Source: an uncultured Verrucomicrobiota bacterium
GTDB lineage: Bacteria > Verrucomicrobiota > Verrucomicrobiia > Verrucomicrobiales > Verrucomicrobiaceae
Direction of reading: 5' to 3'
Length of the DNA stretch: 64,000 nt
Assembly (NCBI GenBank): GCA_903838675.1
Contig: CAILZI010000231.1
Location: 1-64,000, forward strand
The notes under the pieces were generated by a model. That model worked only from the letters and a program-made list of their open reading frames with translations. It was not told the DNA's origin and did not search any database. Of this stretch, positions 25,705-38,346 are shown piece after piece. Numbering within the stretch: position 1 is the first letter of the stretch; the number at the start of each line of letters is the position of its first letter. The position numbers and the translations under genes were made by a program.

Positions 25705-25720
25705 ATGCCATTGCGCATTC
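25703..25720. terminator. weak hairpin between convergent genes
   Basis: GAATGC and GCATTC form a 6-bp stem with a 6-nt loop. It sits exactly between the stop codons of the DUF2726 gene and the convergent Ig-like gene. There is no T-run, so terminator function is uncertain. Confidence 0.35.
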
Positions 25721-26716
25721 CTAGTCACCCACCTCAAAGCCCAATGATGTCGTCTTAGCCGTTTTCGTCGGCACTTCACGATCCACCTCAAAGGGACCGA
25801 GCAGGTTGTTACCGGCCAAGTCTTCCAGCAGTGGATCGATCTCCATGAGGTATTTCCCCTGCGACCATTCCGCCACAGGTGTGAACGACCAGGAGCGGGC
25901 ATCTGGAGCGACCGTCACCACGCCTGCGACTTCGGGTTTCACTTTCAATGCGGAAAGAAGCATCGCGGGGTCGAGCGGTTCATCAAAGGTAATCTTCAAG
26001 GCATCACGCGTCCCCGCTTTGGGTGCATGGATCAGCCAGCGCTGAGGATCGGGACCGGCGTGGTCTATGGCTCCGGCAGCGATGGGAAACACGAATTCTT
26101 TTCCCAAAGACACACCGGCAGTCGAGCGCCAGCTGGCAGCGATCCTAAGCGTGTGCGGCTTGTTCTCCTGCAAGACCGGGCCTTCGTCAGTGTTTAGGTT
26201 CACCCCCGTCTTCTGCCGACCGGGATGCAACCAGAGCGTCAGGCGTTTTCCATCAGGTGACCACAGCTCAGTCTCACGAAAAGCGCCGTGTACGATGCTG
26301 CCATCCTGCCGCTGCAGGGTGATACGCTCTAGAAACACACCCTGCTCCATCGGCTGGCTAAAATGCAGGTAGAGCTTCAATGCATTGGCAGGCAGCAGCG
26401 TGGGAGCAGGAGAGATGCTCACAGTCGGCGCAACTGGCGCTGTGAGATCGAATTTAAGCCGCTTCTCGCTCCACCTCCCGTCAGCCGATTTAACCTCGAC
26501 ACGATAGGTTTCCCCCGGCACAAGCGGCAGCATGGCATTGAAGAGTATGCTGTCACCCGTCTTCACCACGCTGCCAAACAGCGGTTCGGTGGCATCCCCG
26601 CGAAACACGCGCACCTCAATGCCACGAGCTTCGATCTGCCTGCGGTCGTTCACCCTCACCTCCACCGCGCAGGCGATGGAAACCCACAGACTGAAAGCCG
26701 TGAGCCAGCGCTTCAC
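25721..26716 (-). CDS. secreted Ig-like (SbsA/Big_5-type) repeat protein
   Basis: A 331-residue exported protein. The signal peptide covers about 1-18 (WLTAFSLWVSIACA). The rest consists of beta-sandwich-like units: one with PGETYRVEVKSADGRW, a second after APVAPTVSISPAP with LKLYLHFSQPMEQG, and a third with DALKITFDEPLDPAMLLSALKV. The phrases about sign-changing or 'post-maximum' values (FSQPM, FDEPLD) are the hallmark of bacterial SbsA Ig-like domains. No catalytic motif is seen. Its GTG start overlaps the stop of the upstream gene by four bases (GTGA), so the two are translationally coupled and probably work together. Confidence 0.6.
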   Translation of the reverse strand: MKRWLTAFSLWVSIACAVEVRVNDRRQIEARGIEVRVFRGDATEPLFGSVVKTGDSILFNAMLPLVPGETYRVEVKSADGRWSEKRLKFDLTAPVAPTVSISPAPTLLPANALKLYLHFSQPMEQGVFLERITLQRQDGSIVHGAFRETELWSPDGKRLTLWLHPGRQKTGVNLNTDEGPVLQENKPHTLRIAASWRSTAGVSLGKEFVFPIAAGAIDHAGPDPQRWLIHAPKAGTRDALKITFDEPLDPAMLLSALKVKPEVAGVVTVAPDARSWSFTPVAEWSQGKYLMEIDPLLEDLAGNNLLGPFEVDREVPTKTAKTTSLGFEVGD

Positions 26717-27825
26717 GGCAGGGCGGCCACTTCGAGGCTTAGCGTGCCATCGGTGTCGCGCAGCACAACGGCTTCGGTGTCGCTCAGCTTGTCCACCTGC
26801 ACGGCTCCGAACAGAGCATCCACGATCTCGATGCCCTCGGGACCTTTGGGCTCCTTCTCATCGCGCCGCGCGGCGTTTTCATTGGTCTTCTCAGGAGCCT
26901 GGGCATCAAGATAATCCATGCTGATGCGCGCGCCCCACATCTTGCTGGGACCGAAGGCGTTCTGCTTGAAGCGCTGCGTATGAACCACCAGCCACTCTTT
27001 GCCGCTTTTGTCCGAATAGCTGAACAGATCCAGCGGGCGGTTGCCGCTGCCAAGTTCCACCATGCTCACCCCTTTGACCTGTGCTCCGCTCTGAATGTCA
27101 TCCACCTTGAACTTTGCCACCGGCGTGCAGGCGAAAGCTCCGACGACAAAGGTGCCTTCCTTTGATTGATAGGGAATGAAGCTCTGGATCGGAGCCTTGG
27201 TCTCCCACTTGCGATGCGCCACATGATACGTCTCCGCACTGAACACACTGGCCGTGGCACCGTTTTTGAGCGGCACGGGGATGGTGAAGATGCGGGAGGC
27301 GAATTCCTCATTGCAGGTGCCGGTGGCAAACACGCGGTCCTTGTCGAAGGCCACATCGGTGATGTTCGTGACCTTGCTGGCAGTTCCGCCGGGAAGCGTG
27401 ATACGCACCCATGAAAGCGGGGCGAGATTCAGCGGAGCGATTTTGCCATCGGCACCGACGCTTACAATCAGCACTGCGTTGTCAGGACGACGCTGCACAC
27501 CAAGATAGATGCGGCCGCTGGCCGGATTTACCGCGAGGTCTTTGACCGTGATGTCCTCTTTCTTGGCACCGAGGCCGGCGGCAATCTGCGCGCCGATGTC
27601 GGCCACCGGTTTGGCGAGGTGTTCTTTTTTGGGTCCGGCATCGCCCGTTTGGATTGCCACCACGCTGGCCGTGGCCGGTTCCGCGACCAGCAGCAGGCCT
27701 TCCGGCCCGAAGCTGAGCGAACTGAGAGACTGGATCTGCAAACCACCTTTCTGCGGAGATTCGAGCAGCGCGGCGGACGCGCCGAACGTGGTGACGATGA
27801 GGAAGGAGAGACAGAGTGCTTTCAT
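26713..27825 (-). CDS. secreted beta-propeller-like protein of unknown function
   Basis: A 370-residue exported protein. The signal peptide covers about 1-19 (LSFLIVTTFGASA). The sequence has repeating blade-like units (SLSFGPEGLLLVAE, DLAVNPASGRIYLGVQ, DVAFDKDRVFATG, EWLVVHTQRFKQ), suggesting a beta-propeller such as NHL/SMP-30-like proteins. No metal or catalytic signature can be claimed. It is translated together with the Ig-like protein that follows (GTGA overlap). In planctomycete and verrucomicrobial genomes such pairs often accompany cytochrome or DUF1501-type export gene sets, but none is adjacent here. Confidence 0.6.
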   Translation of the reverse strand: MKALCLSFLIVTTFGASAALLESPQKGGLQIQSLSSLSFGPEGLLLVAEPATASVVAIQTGDAGPKKEHLAKPVADIGAQIAAGLGAKKEDITVKDLAVNPASGRIYLGVQRRPDNAVLIVSVGADGKIAPLNLAPLSWVRITLPGGTASKVTNITDVAFDKDRVFATGTCNEEFASRIFTIPVPLKNGATASVFSAETYHVAHRKWETKAPIQSFIPYQSKEGTFVVGAFACTPVAKFKVDDIQSGAQVKGVSMVELGSGNRPLDLFSYSDKSGKEWLVVHTQRFKQNAFGPSKMWGARISMDYLDAQAPEKTNENAARRDEKEPKGPEGIEIVDALFGAVQVDKLSDTEAVVLRDTDGTLSLEVAALP

Positions 27826-27948
27826 GGTCGGATGGGGTGGTTGCAGCCGTATGGTACGGGAACCGAACGCGAAATGTCACGGACAAAGATCGTTGTTTAC
27901 CAGCAGACCCTGTTGGAATAAGATAAATTCCTTTCAAGGGGCTCTCCT

Positions 27949-28401
27949 ATGAATGTCACTTCACTCCGGACGCTCATGCCAACCGTTTTGCTTCTGCTCA
28001 TGACGGCAAGAGGCACGGCGTTAGATACTTCAGGAGGGGTGTCCTGTGACATGAGGGCCTATAGCATTTGGGCAGTGGTGGATGAGGTAAAAATGAAAGA
28101 CGCCACTTTGCAGGAGGCCGTGAACTGCATTCGAACGGCGGCGGTAAAGCTTACCCCAACCAAATATTTTAACATTGTTGTCTCAGGACAGCCAGCCGAT
28201 CCGGCCAAGAGGATCTCTCTAGATTTGAAGCAGGTTCCTCTCAAACTCGTGCTGGAGGAGGTGGCTCGCACGTTTGGCCTTCGGCTACGCACCGAGTGCA
28301 CTGCCATTGTGCTTGCCTCACCATCGTCTGCCGAACCCATTTATACCCGCACTTTCCGCGTGCCGCCGTATTTCCTCTCCACGGGATCGACGGCCAAATA
28401 A
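27949..28401 (+). CDS. secreted STN-domain-like small protein, copy 1
   Basis: A 150-residue exported protein. The signal peptide covers about 1-25. A domain resembles the secretin/TonB short N-terminal (STN) fold: VKMKDATLQEAVNCIRTAA, a strand with FNIVVSG, then KRISLDLKQVPLKLVLEEVA and GLRLRTECTAIVLA. The C-terminus is TFRVPPYFLSTGSTAK. The next gene is a paralogue of identical length with the same ending. Secretins use such STN domains at their N-termini, but neither protein here has the secretin barrel, so these are orphan domains. Function is unknown. Confidence 0.7.
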   Translation: MNVTSLRTLMPTVLLLLMTARGTALDTSGGVSCDMRAYSIWAVVDEVKMKDATLQEAVNCIRTAAVKLTPTKYFNIVVSGQPADPAKRISLDLKQVPLKLVLEEVARTFGLRLRTECTAIVLASPSSAEPIYTRTFRVPPYFLSTGSTAK

Positions 28402-28412
28402 AATATGTGCCC

Positions 28413-28426
28413 TCTGCCAAGGCAGA
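28413..28426 (+). terminator. short hairpin between the STN paralogues
   Basis: TCTGCC and GGCAGA are separated by AA and followed by a T-rich stretch (TTGTCATT). The stem is short, so it may be only a weak or partial terminator. Confidence 0.4.
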
Positions 28427-28468
28427 TTGTCATTCACCCCGGCAGCAAATGAAATCAAATTCAACCTC

Positions 28469-28921
28469 ATGAAGGTGCCACCGTCATCTCTAGTGCGATT
28501 CACATCTGCATGGCTTTGTATGGCAATTTTGATGGCGGGACCGCCCTCCACGAAAGCGTTCATCCCTGACTGCTCCAAACCGATCATGCTTAACGAGGTA
28601 AAATTCAAAGATGCCACCCTGGAGGAGGCGGTGGCCTACTTGAAGCTGGCCGTTAAAAAACTCGGGATCTTTGCAGAAGAAAACATCAATGCGGTCATCC
28701 TGGGGGCCAGTGAGGACCAAAAGAAAAAGAAGATCAGCCTCGATGTTCGGGAGATCTCGCTGCGCAGTGCCCTGGATCACATCGCCCATGCGGTGGGTCT
28801 GAAGGTTAGGGTGGACTCCCACGCCGTTGTCCTGACCTCGGCTGCACACGCTGCTGAGTTGAGTACCCGCAACTACCGGGTGCCGCCCGATTTCATCTCG
28901 ACTGGATCGGCTGCAAAATGA
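28469..28921 (+). CDS. secreted STN-domain-like small protein, copy 2
   Basis: A 150-residue paralogue of the preceding gene. Shared blocks are the signal peptide, EVKFKDATLEEAVAYLKLA, KKISLDVREISLRSALDHIA and VDSHAVVLTSA, with a matching C-terminus NYRVPPDFISTGSAAK. The ATG at 28469 was chosen because it gives a signal peptide and the same length as copy 1; upstream in-frame sequence would overlap copy 1. The two copies differ at many positions, so the duplication is old. The conserved terminal motif R-V-P-P-x-F-[LI]-S-T-G-S-x-A-K suggests a selected binding or sorting role rather than random truncation. Confidence 0.7.
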   Translation: MKVPPSSLVRFTSAWLCMAILMAGPPSTKAFIPDCSKPIMLNEVKFKDATLEEAVAYLKLAVKKLGIFAEENINAVILGASEDQKKKKISLDVREISLRSALDHIAHAVGLKVRVDSHAVVLTSAAHAAELSTRNYRVPPDFISTGSAAK

Positions 28922-28991
28922 AATGTGAAATTGAAGTTCACACCGAGTTCATCGTCTGAGGCTTGATCTTTGGTCGAAAACCAGCGACCCG

Positions 28992-31181
28992 ATGCCTGCA
29001 CGCATGAAAAAGAAGCCCACTGAAGAGCGCAAGCCGACGAAACCCACTCTTTCGCGCTGGCATTCGTTCAAGCGGCTGTTCCTGATTCTCCTCATGGGTG
29101 GCTCGCTGCTCTGCACGCTTTCGGCAGCAGTCGTCATCGGGATTTACAGCCATCTGGCAAAAGCTTACGACCTGACGAAGCTCGGACAGATGCCGGAGCG
29201 CACCATCGTGATGGATTACAAGGGCGAAGTCCTCGGCCGCATGCATGGCGAGAACCGCATCATTGTACCGCTCAGCGAGGTGTCGCCATGGTTTGTCAAA
29301 GCCCTGCTGGCGCGAGAAGATTCACGCTTTTACGAGCACGGCGGCATTGACTACAAAGGTGTGGCGCGCGCCATGGTGCGCAACCTGAAGGACAGGCGCG
29401 TGGTTCAGGGAGCGAGCACGCTGACCATGCAGCTGGCGCGCAACAGCTTCCCGGATCTCGATGACCGCAGCATCCACCGCAAGCTGGTGGAAATGATGCT
29501 GGCACGCCGCATCGAAAAAGCCTGCTCCAAGGACCAGATCATCGAGCACTACATCAACCGCATCTTTTATGGCCCCGGCATCTACGGGGTGCAGCGGGCC
29601 AGTCAGGTTTATTTCGGCAAACATGCCAGCCAGCTCAGCCTGAGCGAAGCGGCGATGATCGCCGGCATCATCCGCAGCCCGGTGCGTTTCTCGCCTTTCC
29701 GCAACTATGAGGGCGCGCTCAAGGAGCGTGACACCGTGCTCAAGCGCATGTTGGAAACGAAGGTGATCACGCCGGAAGAGGAAATCGCTGCACGCTATGC
29801 CGACATCGCCCTGCATGCGCAGCCCGTGTTCCAAAGCCAGGGCGGCTACGCACTCGATACCGTGCGGCGTGATCTGGATTTGATTTTGGAGCAGCAGGAG
29901 ATTGAAGACGGTGGACTGCAGGTCTTCACCACCCTGAACAAGGATCTGCAGGATGCCGCCGAAGCTGCCGTGGAGAAGCGCCTCGCTGCGGTGGAAAAGC
30001 AGCATGGGTATGCGCACCCGAAGAAAGCGGACTTTGACAAGACCTGGGATGGCGCACAAGAAATTGCCTCCACGCCTTATCTGCAGGCCGCACTCATGGT
30101 GCAGGACAACACCACTGGGGGCATCCTGACCCTCGTTGGCGGGCGCGACTACCGCCACAGCAAGTACAACCGTGCCACCCAGGGTGAGAGGCAGATCGGA
30201 TCGACGGTTAAACCGTTCGTGTACGCTGCTGGCATCGCTTCCGGCTTCATGCCTGGCACGCTGATCAATGATGCCCCGATCCAGCCAGGTGAAATTGATG
30301 GTGCTGATCCAAACTGGAGTCCGCAAAACTCAGATGGCAAATTCCTCGGCCTCACCACTCTTACGGACGGCATCGTTAAAAGCCGCAACACCATGACCCT
30401 GCGCCTCGGCAATTTCGCCGGGATGGATCGTGTGATCGAACTGCTTACCAATGCTGGATTTGCCAGGCCCGCAGAACGCACTCCGCAAATTTTCATCGGC
30501 AACATCGGTGGAAATCCACGCCAGCTCACCAGCGCGATCAGCGTTTTTCCCAATCAAGGCCTGCGCCGCCGCCCCTTCCTCATCGACCGCATTGTCGATA
30601 AAGCCGGCAACATCATCTACCAGACCCCCGTGCTCGAATCCGAGGTCATCACTCCGAGCGTGGCCTTCTTGATGCGCAACATCCTCGCTCAGGTGCTGGA
30701 CCGGGGAACTGCGGCGACGCTGCGCACCGAATTTGGCTTCAAAGAGCCTGGCGGTGGCAAGACCGGCACCACCAACGATTACAAGGACGCCTGGTTTGCA
30801 GGTTACACAGATCGGGTGAGCTGCGGCATCTGGGTGGGCCTCGACAAACCGCAGACGATTGTCGAAGGTGGCTATGGGGGAACGCTCGCACTGCCGATCT
30901 GGGCCGACGTGATGAAAAAAGCCGTCGCCCTTGGCTACAAAACCGAGGTGCCCAAAGTTTCGCTGCCACTTTCACGTGTCACTTTATGCCGCGTAAGCAG
31001 CCAGCTGGCGACCGATGGCTGCGGCCAGGCCGGCATGGCCTATGAAGATGCTCTGCCCTATGACCTGGTGCCGAAAAACTTCTGCGCGGAACATCAAGGC
31101 TACTTGGCACCACAGCGCCAGATGCAGCAGCCCCGTCAGGGACGGGGCATTTTTGACCGCATCCGTGGCTGGTTTCAGTAA
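28992..31181 (+). CDS. class A penicillin-binding protein (PBP1-type)
   Basis: A 729-residue bifunctional peptidoglycan synthase. After a basic N-terminus there is one transmembrane anchor (about 28-52). The GT51 glycosyltransferase domain contains LLAREDSRFYEHGGID, with catalytic E109, and VQGASTLTMQLARN. The transpeptidase domain has the acylated serine S404 in GSTVK, the SRN triad element and K590 in GGGKTGTTNDYKDAWF. The C-terminal tail is Cys- and Gln-rich. It polymerises lipid II and cross-links strands at the periplasmic face. It converges with metH, with 15 bp between the stop codons. Confidence 0.95.
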   Translation: MPARMKKKPTEERKPTKPTLSRWHSFKRLFLILLMGGSLLCTLSAAVVIGIYSHLAKAYDLTKLGQMPERTIVMDYKGEVLGRMHGENRIIVPLSEVSPWFVKALLAREDSRFYEHGGIDYKGVARAMVRNLKDRRVVQGASTLTMQLARNSFPDLDDRSIHRKLVEMMLARRIEKACSKDQIIEHYINRIFYGPGIYGVQRASQVYFGKHASQLSLSEAAMIAGIIRSPVRFSPFRNYEGALKERDTVLKRMLETKVITPEEEIAARYADIALHAQPVFQSQGGYALDTVRRDLDLILEQQEIEDGGLQVFTTLNKDLQDAAEAAVEKRLAAVEKQHGYAHPKKADFDKTWDGAQEIASTPYLQAALMVQDNTTGGILTLVGGRDYRHSKYNRATQGERQIGSTVKPFVYAAGIASGFMPGTLINDAPIQPGEIDGADPNWSPQNSDGKFLGLTTLTDGIVKSRNTMTLRLGNFAGMDRVIELLTNAGFARPAERTPQIFIGNIGGNPRQLTSAISVFPNQGLRRRPFLIDRIVDKAGNIIYQTPVLESEVITPSVAFLMRNILAQVLDRGTAATLRTEFGFKEPGGGKTGTTNDYKDAWFAGYTDRVSCGIWVGLDKPQTIVEGGYGGTLALPIWADVMKKAVALGYKTEVPKVSLPLSRVTLCRVSSQLATDGCGQAGMAYEDALPYDLVPKNFCAEHQGYLAPQRQMQQPRQGRGIFDRIRGWFQ

Positions 31182-31196
31182 CGCCTTTGTTCGGAT

Positions 31197-35366
<4,170 letters not shown>

Positions 35367-35479
35367 GGGGGAAACTAGCGTTCTAGCTGGGCAGGTCAAC
35401 TGTCATATCAACGCATCATGATTTGAGCATGTGACATTTTTTCTAATTTACAAGAGGATTATCCGTTATACCGGCACAC

Positions 35480-36082
35480 ATGCCCCCCAAACCGAAAGCC
35501 CCCACCCCTATTGAATCCAGCCCCGAGGCGATCAATGAGAATCTGGGGAAGCGTGTGAAGAAACTGCGTGGCGACCGCGGCTGGTCGCTCGAAGAACTCG
35601 CCACCGCCAGCGGTGTCAGCCGCTCCATGCTCAGCGAAATCGAGCGCGAAAAGGCCAACCCGACCCTGACCGTTACCTTCCGCATCGCCCGCGCCTTTGG
35701 CCTGACCTTGCAGGAACTGATCGAGAGCGCCGAAGCCAGCGCTTCGAAAATCCAGGTGATCCGCGCCAATGACCGCGCCCAGGTCTATCGCAGCGACAAG
35801 CAGTGCGAGATCCGCACACTCTCGCCCATCAATCTCGAAAAGGACGTGGAGTTCTACGAAATGACGCTCCGTCCCGGTGGCACCCTGCGCAGCCAGGCTC
35901 ACTTTGAGGGCACCCGCGAATTTCTCACCGTCGAGGAAGGCAGCGTGCGCATCGAATCCGACCAAAACAGCGAGGAACTCGCCAAAGGCGACTCCGGCAC
36001 CTACCGCGCCGACGTCCCGCACGCGATCGTCAACACCGGCAAAGGGGACGCACTGGTGTTCCTCGTCGTGATCTACCGCTAG
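35480..36082 (+). CDS. XRE-family regulator with C-terminal cupin domain
   Basis: A 200-residue transcriptional regulator. The N-terminal HTH (about 20-75) contains LGKRVKKLRGDRGWSLEELA and TASGVSRSMLSEIEREKANP. The C-terminal cupin_2 domain (about 115-195) contains GGTLRSQAHFEGTREFLTV and KGDSGTYRADVPHAIVNTG. This layout is typical of regulators that sense small metabolites through the cupin (PuuR, SutR-like). It is divergent from metH across a 113-bp gap, so methionine or sulfur control is possible, but no operator is evident. Confidence 0.92.
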   Translation: MPPKPKAPTPIESSPEAINENLGKRVKKLRGDRGWSLEELATASGVSRSMLSEIEREKANPTLTVTFRIARAFGLTLQELIESAEASASKIQVIRANDRAQVYRSDKQCEIRTLSPINLEKDVEFYEMTLRPGGTLRSQAHFEGTREFLTVEEGSVRIESDQNSEELAKGDSGTYRADVPHAIVNTGKGDALVFLVVIYR

Positions 36083-36105
36083 AGCCTTCATTTCCCAACC
36101 CAACC

Positions 36106-38310
36106 ATGAAATCAGCCACCCTCCTCATCCTCCTCGCCTTTGTCGGGGTTTTACATGCCCAGATGCCACCGGCGCTCGTGAATGCCGAACGCGCCAAAAT
36201 CCTTGATGGCGTCAAATCGGTGCCGAAGGCGGGCGCACCGGGACCGATTGGTATCTGGGGAAACGTGGCGTTCCCAATTCTCGCCGCGCCCGATAAGGAG
36301 GGCGTCGAGATCGCGGTCGCAGCGGCGGCGGGTTATGGCAAAGGGCGCGTCATCCTCTTTGGTCACAACAGCTACCTTGCCGGTGGGGAAGGCGGGGATC
36401 ACGCGAAGCTCATGGAGAACTGCGTGAAGTGGGCGGGGAACAAAGAAAAGCCGCGCGTCGGACTCAAGGGAGTGAACGCGGTCAATTTGTACAAGCAGCG
36501 CGGCTTCAATGCGGAGACCTTTGACAAGATCGAGAAGCAGACTCTCAACGACTACGATGTCGTTATCGTGAACATGCAGGGCATCATCAGCGCCGAGGAG
36601 GGCGCGGCGGTGGCGGAATATGTCAAAGGTGGCGGCGGCTTCATCGGGGGCATGACGGGCTGGGCCTTCAGCCAGACGAGCGGTGGCAAAGATCTGGCAG
36701 TTTCTCACGGCCTCAACCAGGCGCTGATGCCCGCTGGTGTCGCGATCACGGACATGAGCGCGTTTGACCAGTTGCGCAGCTTTGAAGCACGTGTGGAACT
36801 CCCACAGATGATGAATGCCTCAGATGCCATCAGCGCGATCAAAAAACAACGCGATGGCGGCTCCCCGCTGACGGCTGAGCAGATGAAGCAGGGGACAAAC
36901 GCCATCCAGATCGCCATGGCGGCACAACCACCTGACCGCAGCAATTTAAAGGCCGCCGTGCTCGCGGCCTTGGGCAATTCGGGTGCCGATGCCGTGGTGC
37001 CGACCCCCAAAGCACCGCTCACCGCCGAGAAGAATGCCGCGCAGCGTTTGCGCCTCGGCATGGAAACACGGGTGCTGCGCCTCGCCGCAGGTGAGGGCGT
37101 GGCCGCACATCCCGCGCATGAAGCTTTCCCAGGAAAAGTCCCCGCGGGGGCACCGCGAGTCTCCGGCGAAATCAAAGTGACCCCCAGCATTCCCGGCTGG
37201 ACCAGCACAGGCCTCTACGCGGCTGCAGGCGATACCATCTCTGTGATAGTGCCGGAGAAACTTGCCGACAAAGGCTATGCAGTGCGCATCGGCTGCCACA
37301 GCGACACGCTGTACCACCTCGACAAATGGGAACGCGCACCTGACATCACCCGCAGCGTCGGATTAGCCACCGCCACCACGAAAACCGCGAGTGCTTTTGG
37401 CGGGCTAATCTACATCGAAGTTCCTGGCCGCGCCAAGGACGACGAGCCATTCACCGCCGTCATTCAAAACGCCGTTCCAGCGCCGCTGTTCGTCCTCGGT
37501 CAGGATGATGATGCCAAATGGAGCGAGATCAAAAAGCGCCCTGCACCGTGGGCTGAACTCGCTTGCGACAAGATGATCGTGAGCTGCCCCACCGAGGTCG
37601 CGCGCGCCATCAACAATCCCACCCAGCTCATGGAGTTCTGGAAAAAGGTCGTTGAGGCCCAGGACGACATCACCAACCAAACCGCCGAGCGCAAACGGCC
37701 CGAACGCATCGTGGCCGATGTACAGATCAGCGCCGGCTACATGCACAGCGGTTATCCGATCATGATTCCGACCAGCGCCGCCCCCGAGATGACGACCTTC
37801 GGCAAACTGAAATTCCCAGGCTGGGGCTTCTACCACGAAATCGGTCACAACCATCAACGTGGCGATTTCACCTTCGACGGCACCGGCGAGGTCACCAACA
37901 ACGTCATTGGCATGTATTGCTACGACGCCGTTTTGAAGAAGGACTGGCTCATCGGCCACGGCGCCATTTCCGATGAAGCCCGCAAGGAACACATTCAAAA
38001 AATCAAAAAGGCGTCCAACAAATGGCAGGTGTGGAAAAGCGAACCCTTCACCGCCTTGACCACCTACATCCAGCTCATGCAGGAGTTCGGCTGGGAAAGC
38101 TGGCGCAAGTACCTTTACAGCTTCGACGACCCCAAATTCGGCCCCGCCCCGAAAGGGGATGATGAGCGCCGTGACCAGTTCCTCGTACGCTACTCCAAGA
38201 TCACCAACAAAAACCTCGGTCCCTTCTTCGATGCCTGGGGCATTCCCGTCAGCTCTGCCGCAAAGGCGGAGGTGAACAAGCTGGATCCGTGGATGCCCAA
38301 GGGGATGTAA
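36106..38310 (+). CDS. secreted M60-family (enhancin/mucinase-type) metallopeptidase
   Basis: A 734-residue exported protease. The signal peptide covers about 1-19 (LILLAFVGVLHA). An N-terminal segment of about 300 residues resembles a ThuA/class-I-amidotransferase-like fold (GRVILFGHNSYLAGGEG, DYDVVIVNMQG, GGGFIGGMTGW). The M60 domain carries the zinc motif HEIGH (H577, E578, H581), then the downstream glutamate E595 in GTGEVTNN, as expected for HExxH-(8-28)-E. M60 enzymes cleave mucin-like O-glycoproteins in gut bacteria and baculoviruses. It follows the XRE-cupin gene by 23 bp and could share its transcript. Confidence 0.9.
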   Translation: MKSATLLILLAFVGVLHAQMPPALVNAERAKILDGVKSVPKAGAPGPIGIWGNVAFPILAAPDKEGVEIAVAAAAGYGKGRVILFGHNSYLAGGEGGDHAKLMENCVKWAGNKEKPRVGLKGVNAVNLYKQRGFNAETFDKIEKQTLNDYDVVIVNMQGIISAEEGAAVAEYVKGGGGFIGGMTGWAFSQTSGGKDLAVSHGLNQALMPAGVAITDMSAFDQLRSFEARVELPQMMNASDAISAIKKQRDGGSPLTAEQMKQGTNAIQIAMAAQPPDRSNLKAAVLAALGNSGADAVVPTPKAPLTAEKNAAQRLRLGMETRVLRLAAGEGVAAHPAHEAFPGKVPAGAPRVSGEIKVTPSIPGWTSTGLYAAAGDTISVIVPEKLADKGYAVRIGCHSDTLYHLDKWERAPDITRSVGLATATTKTASAFGGLIYIEVPGRAKDDEPFTAVIQNAVPAPLFVLGQDDDAKWSEIKKRPAPWAELACDKMIVSCPTEVARAINNPTQLMEFWKKVVEAQDDITNQTAERKRPERIVADVQISAGYMHSGYPIMIPTSAAPEMTTFGKLKFPGWGFYHEIGHNHQRGDFTFDGTGEVTNNVIGMYCYDAVLKKDWLIGHGAISDEARKEHIQKIKKASNKWQVWKSEPFTALTTYIQLMQEFGWESWRKYLYSFDDPKFGPAPKGDDERRDQFLVRYSKITNKNLGPFFDAWGIPVSSAAKAEVNKLDPWMPKGM

Positions 38311-38346
38311 GGATCACTTGCTTCGCCCCCCCCTGCGACCACTCAC

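Noticed and set aside
35367..35479. Cobalamin or SAM riboswitch in front of metH
   Set aside because: No B12-box-like conserved element or SAM aptamer pattern could be recognised in 113 bp.
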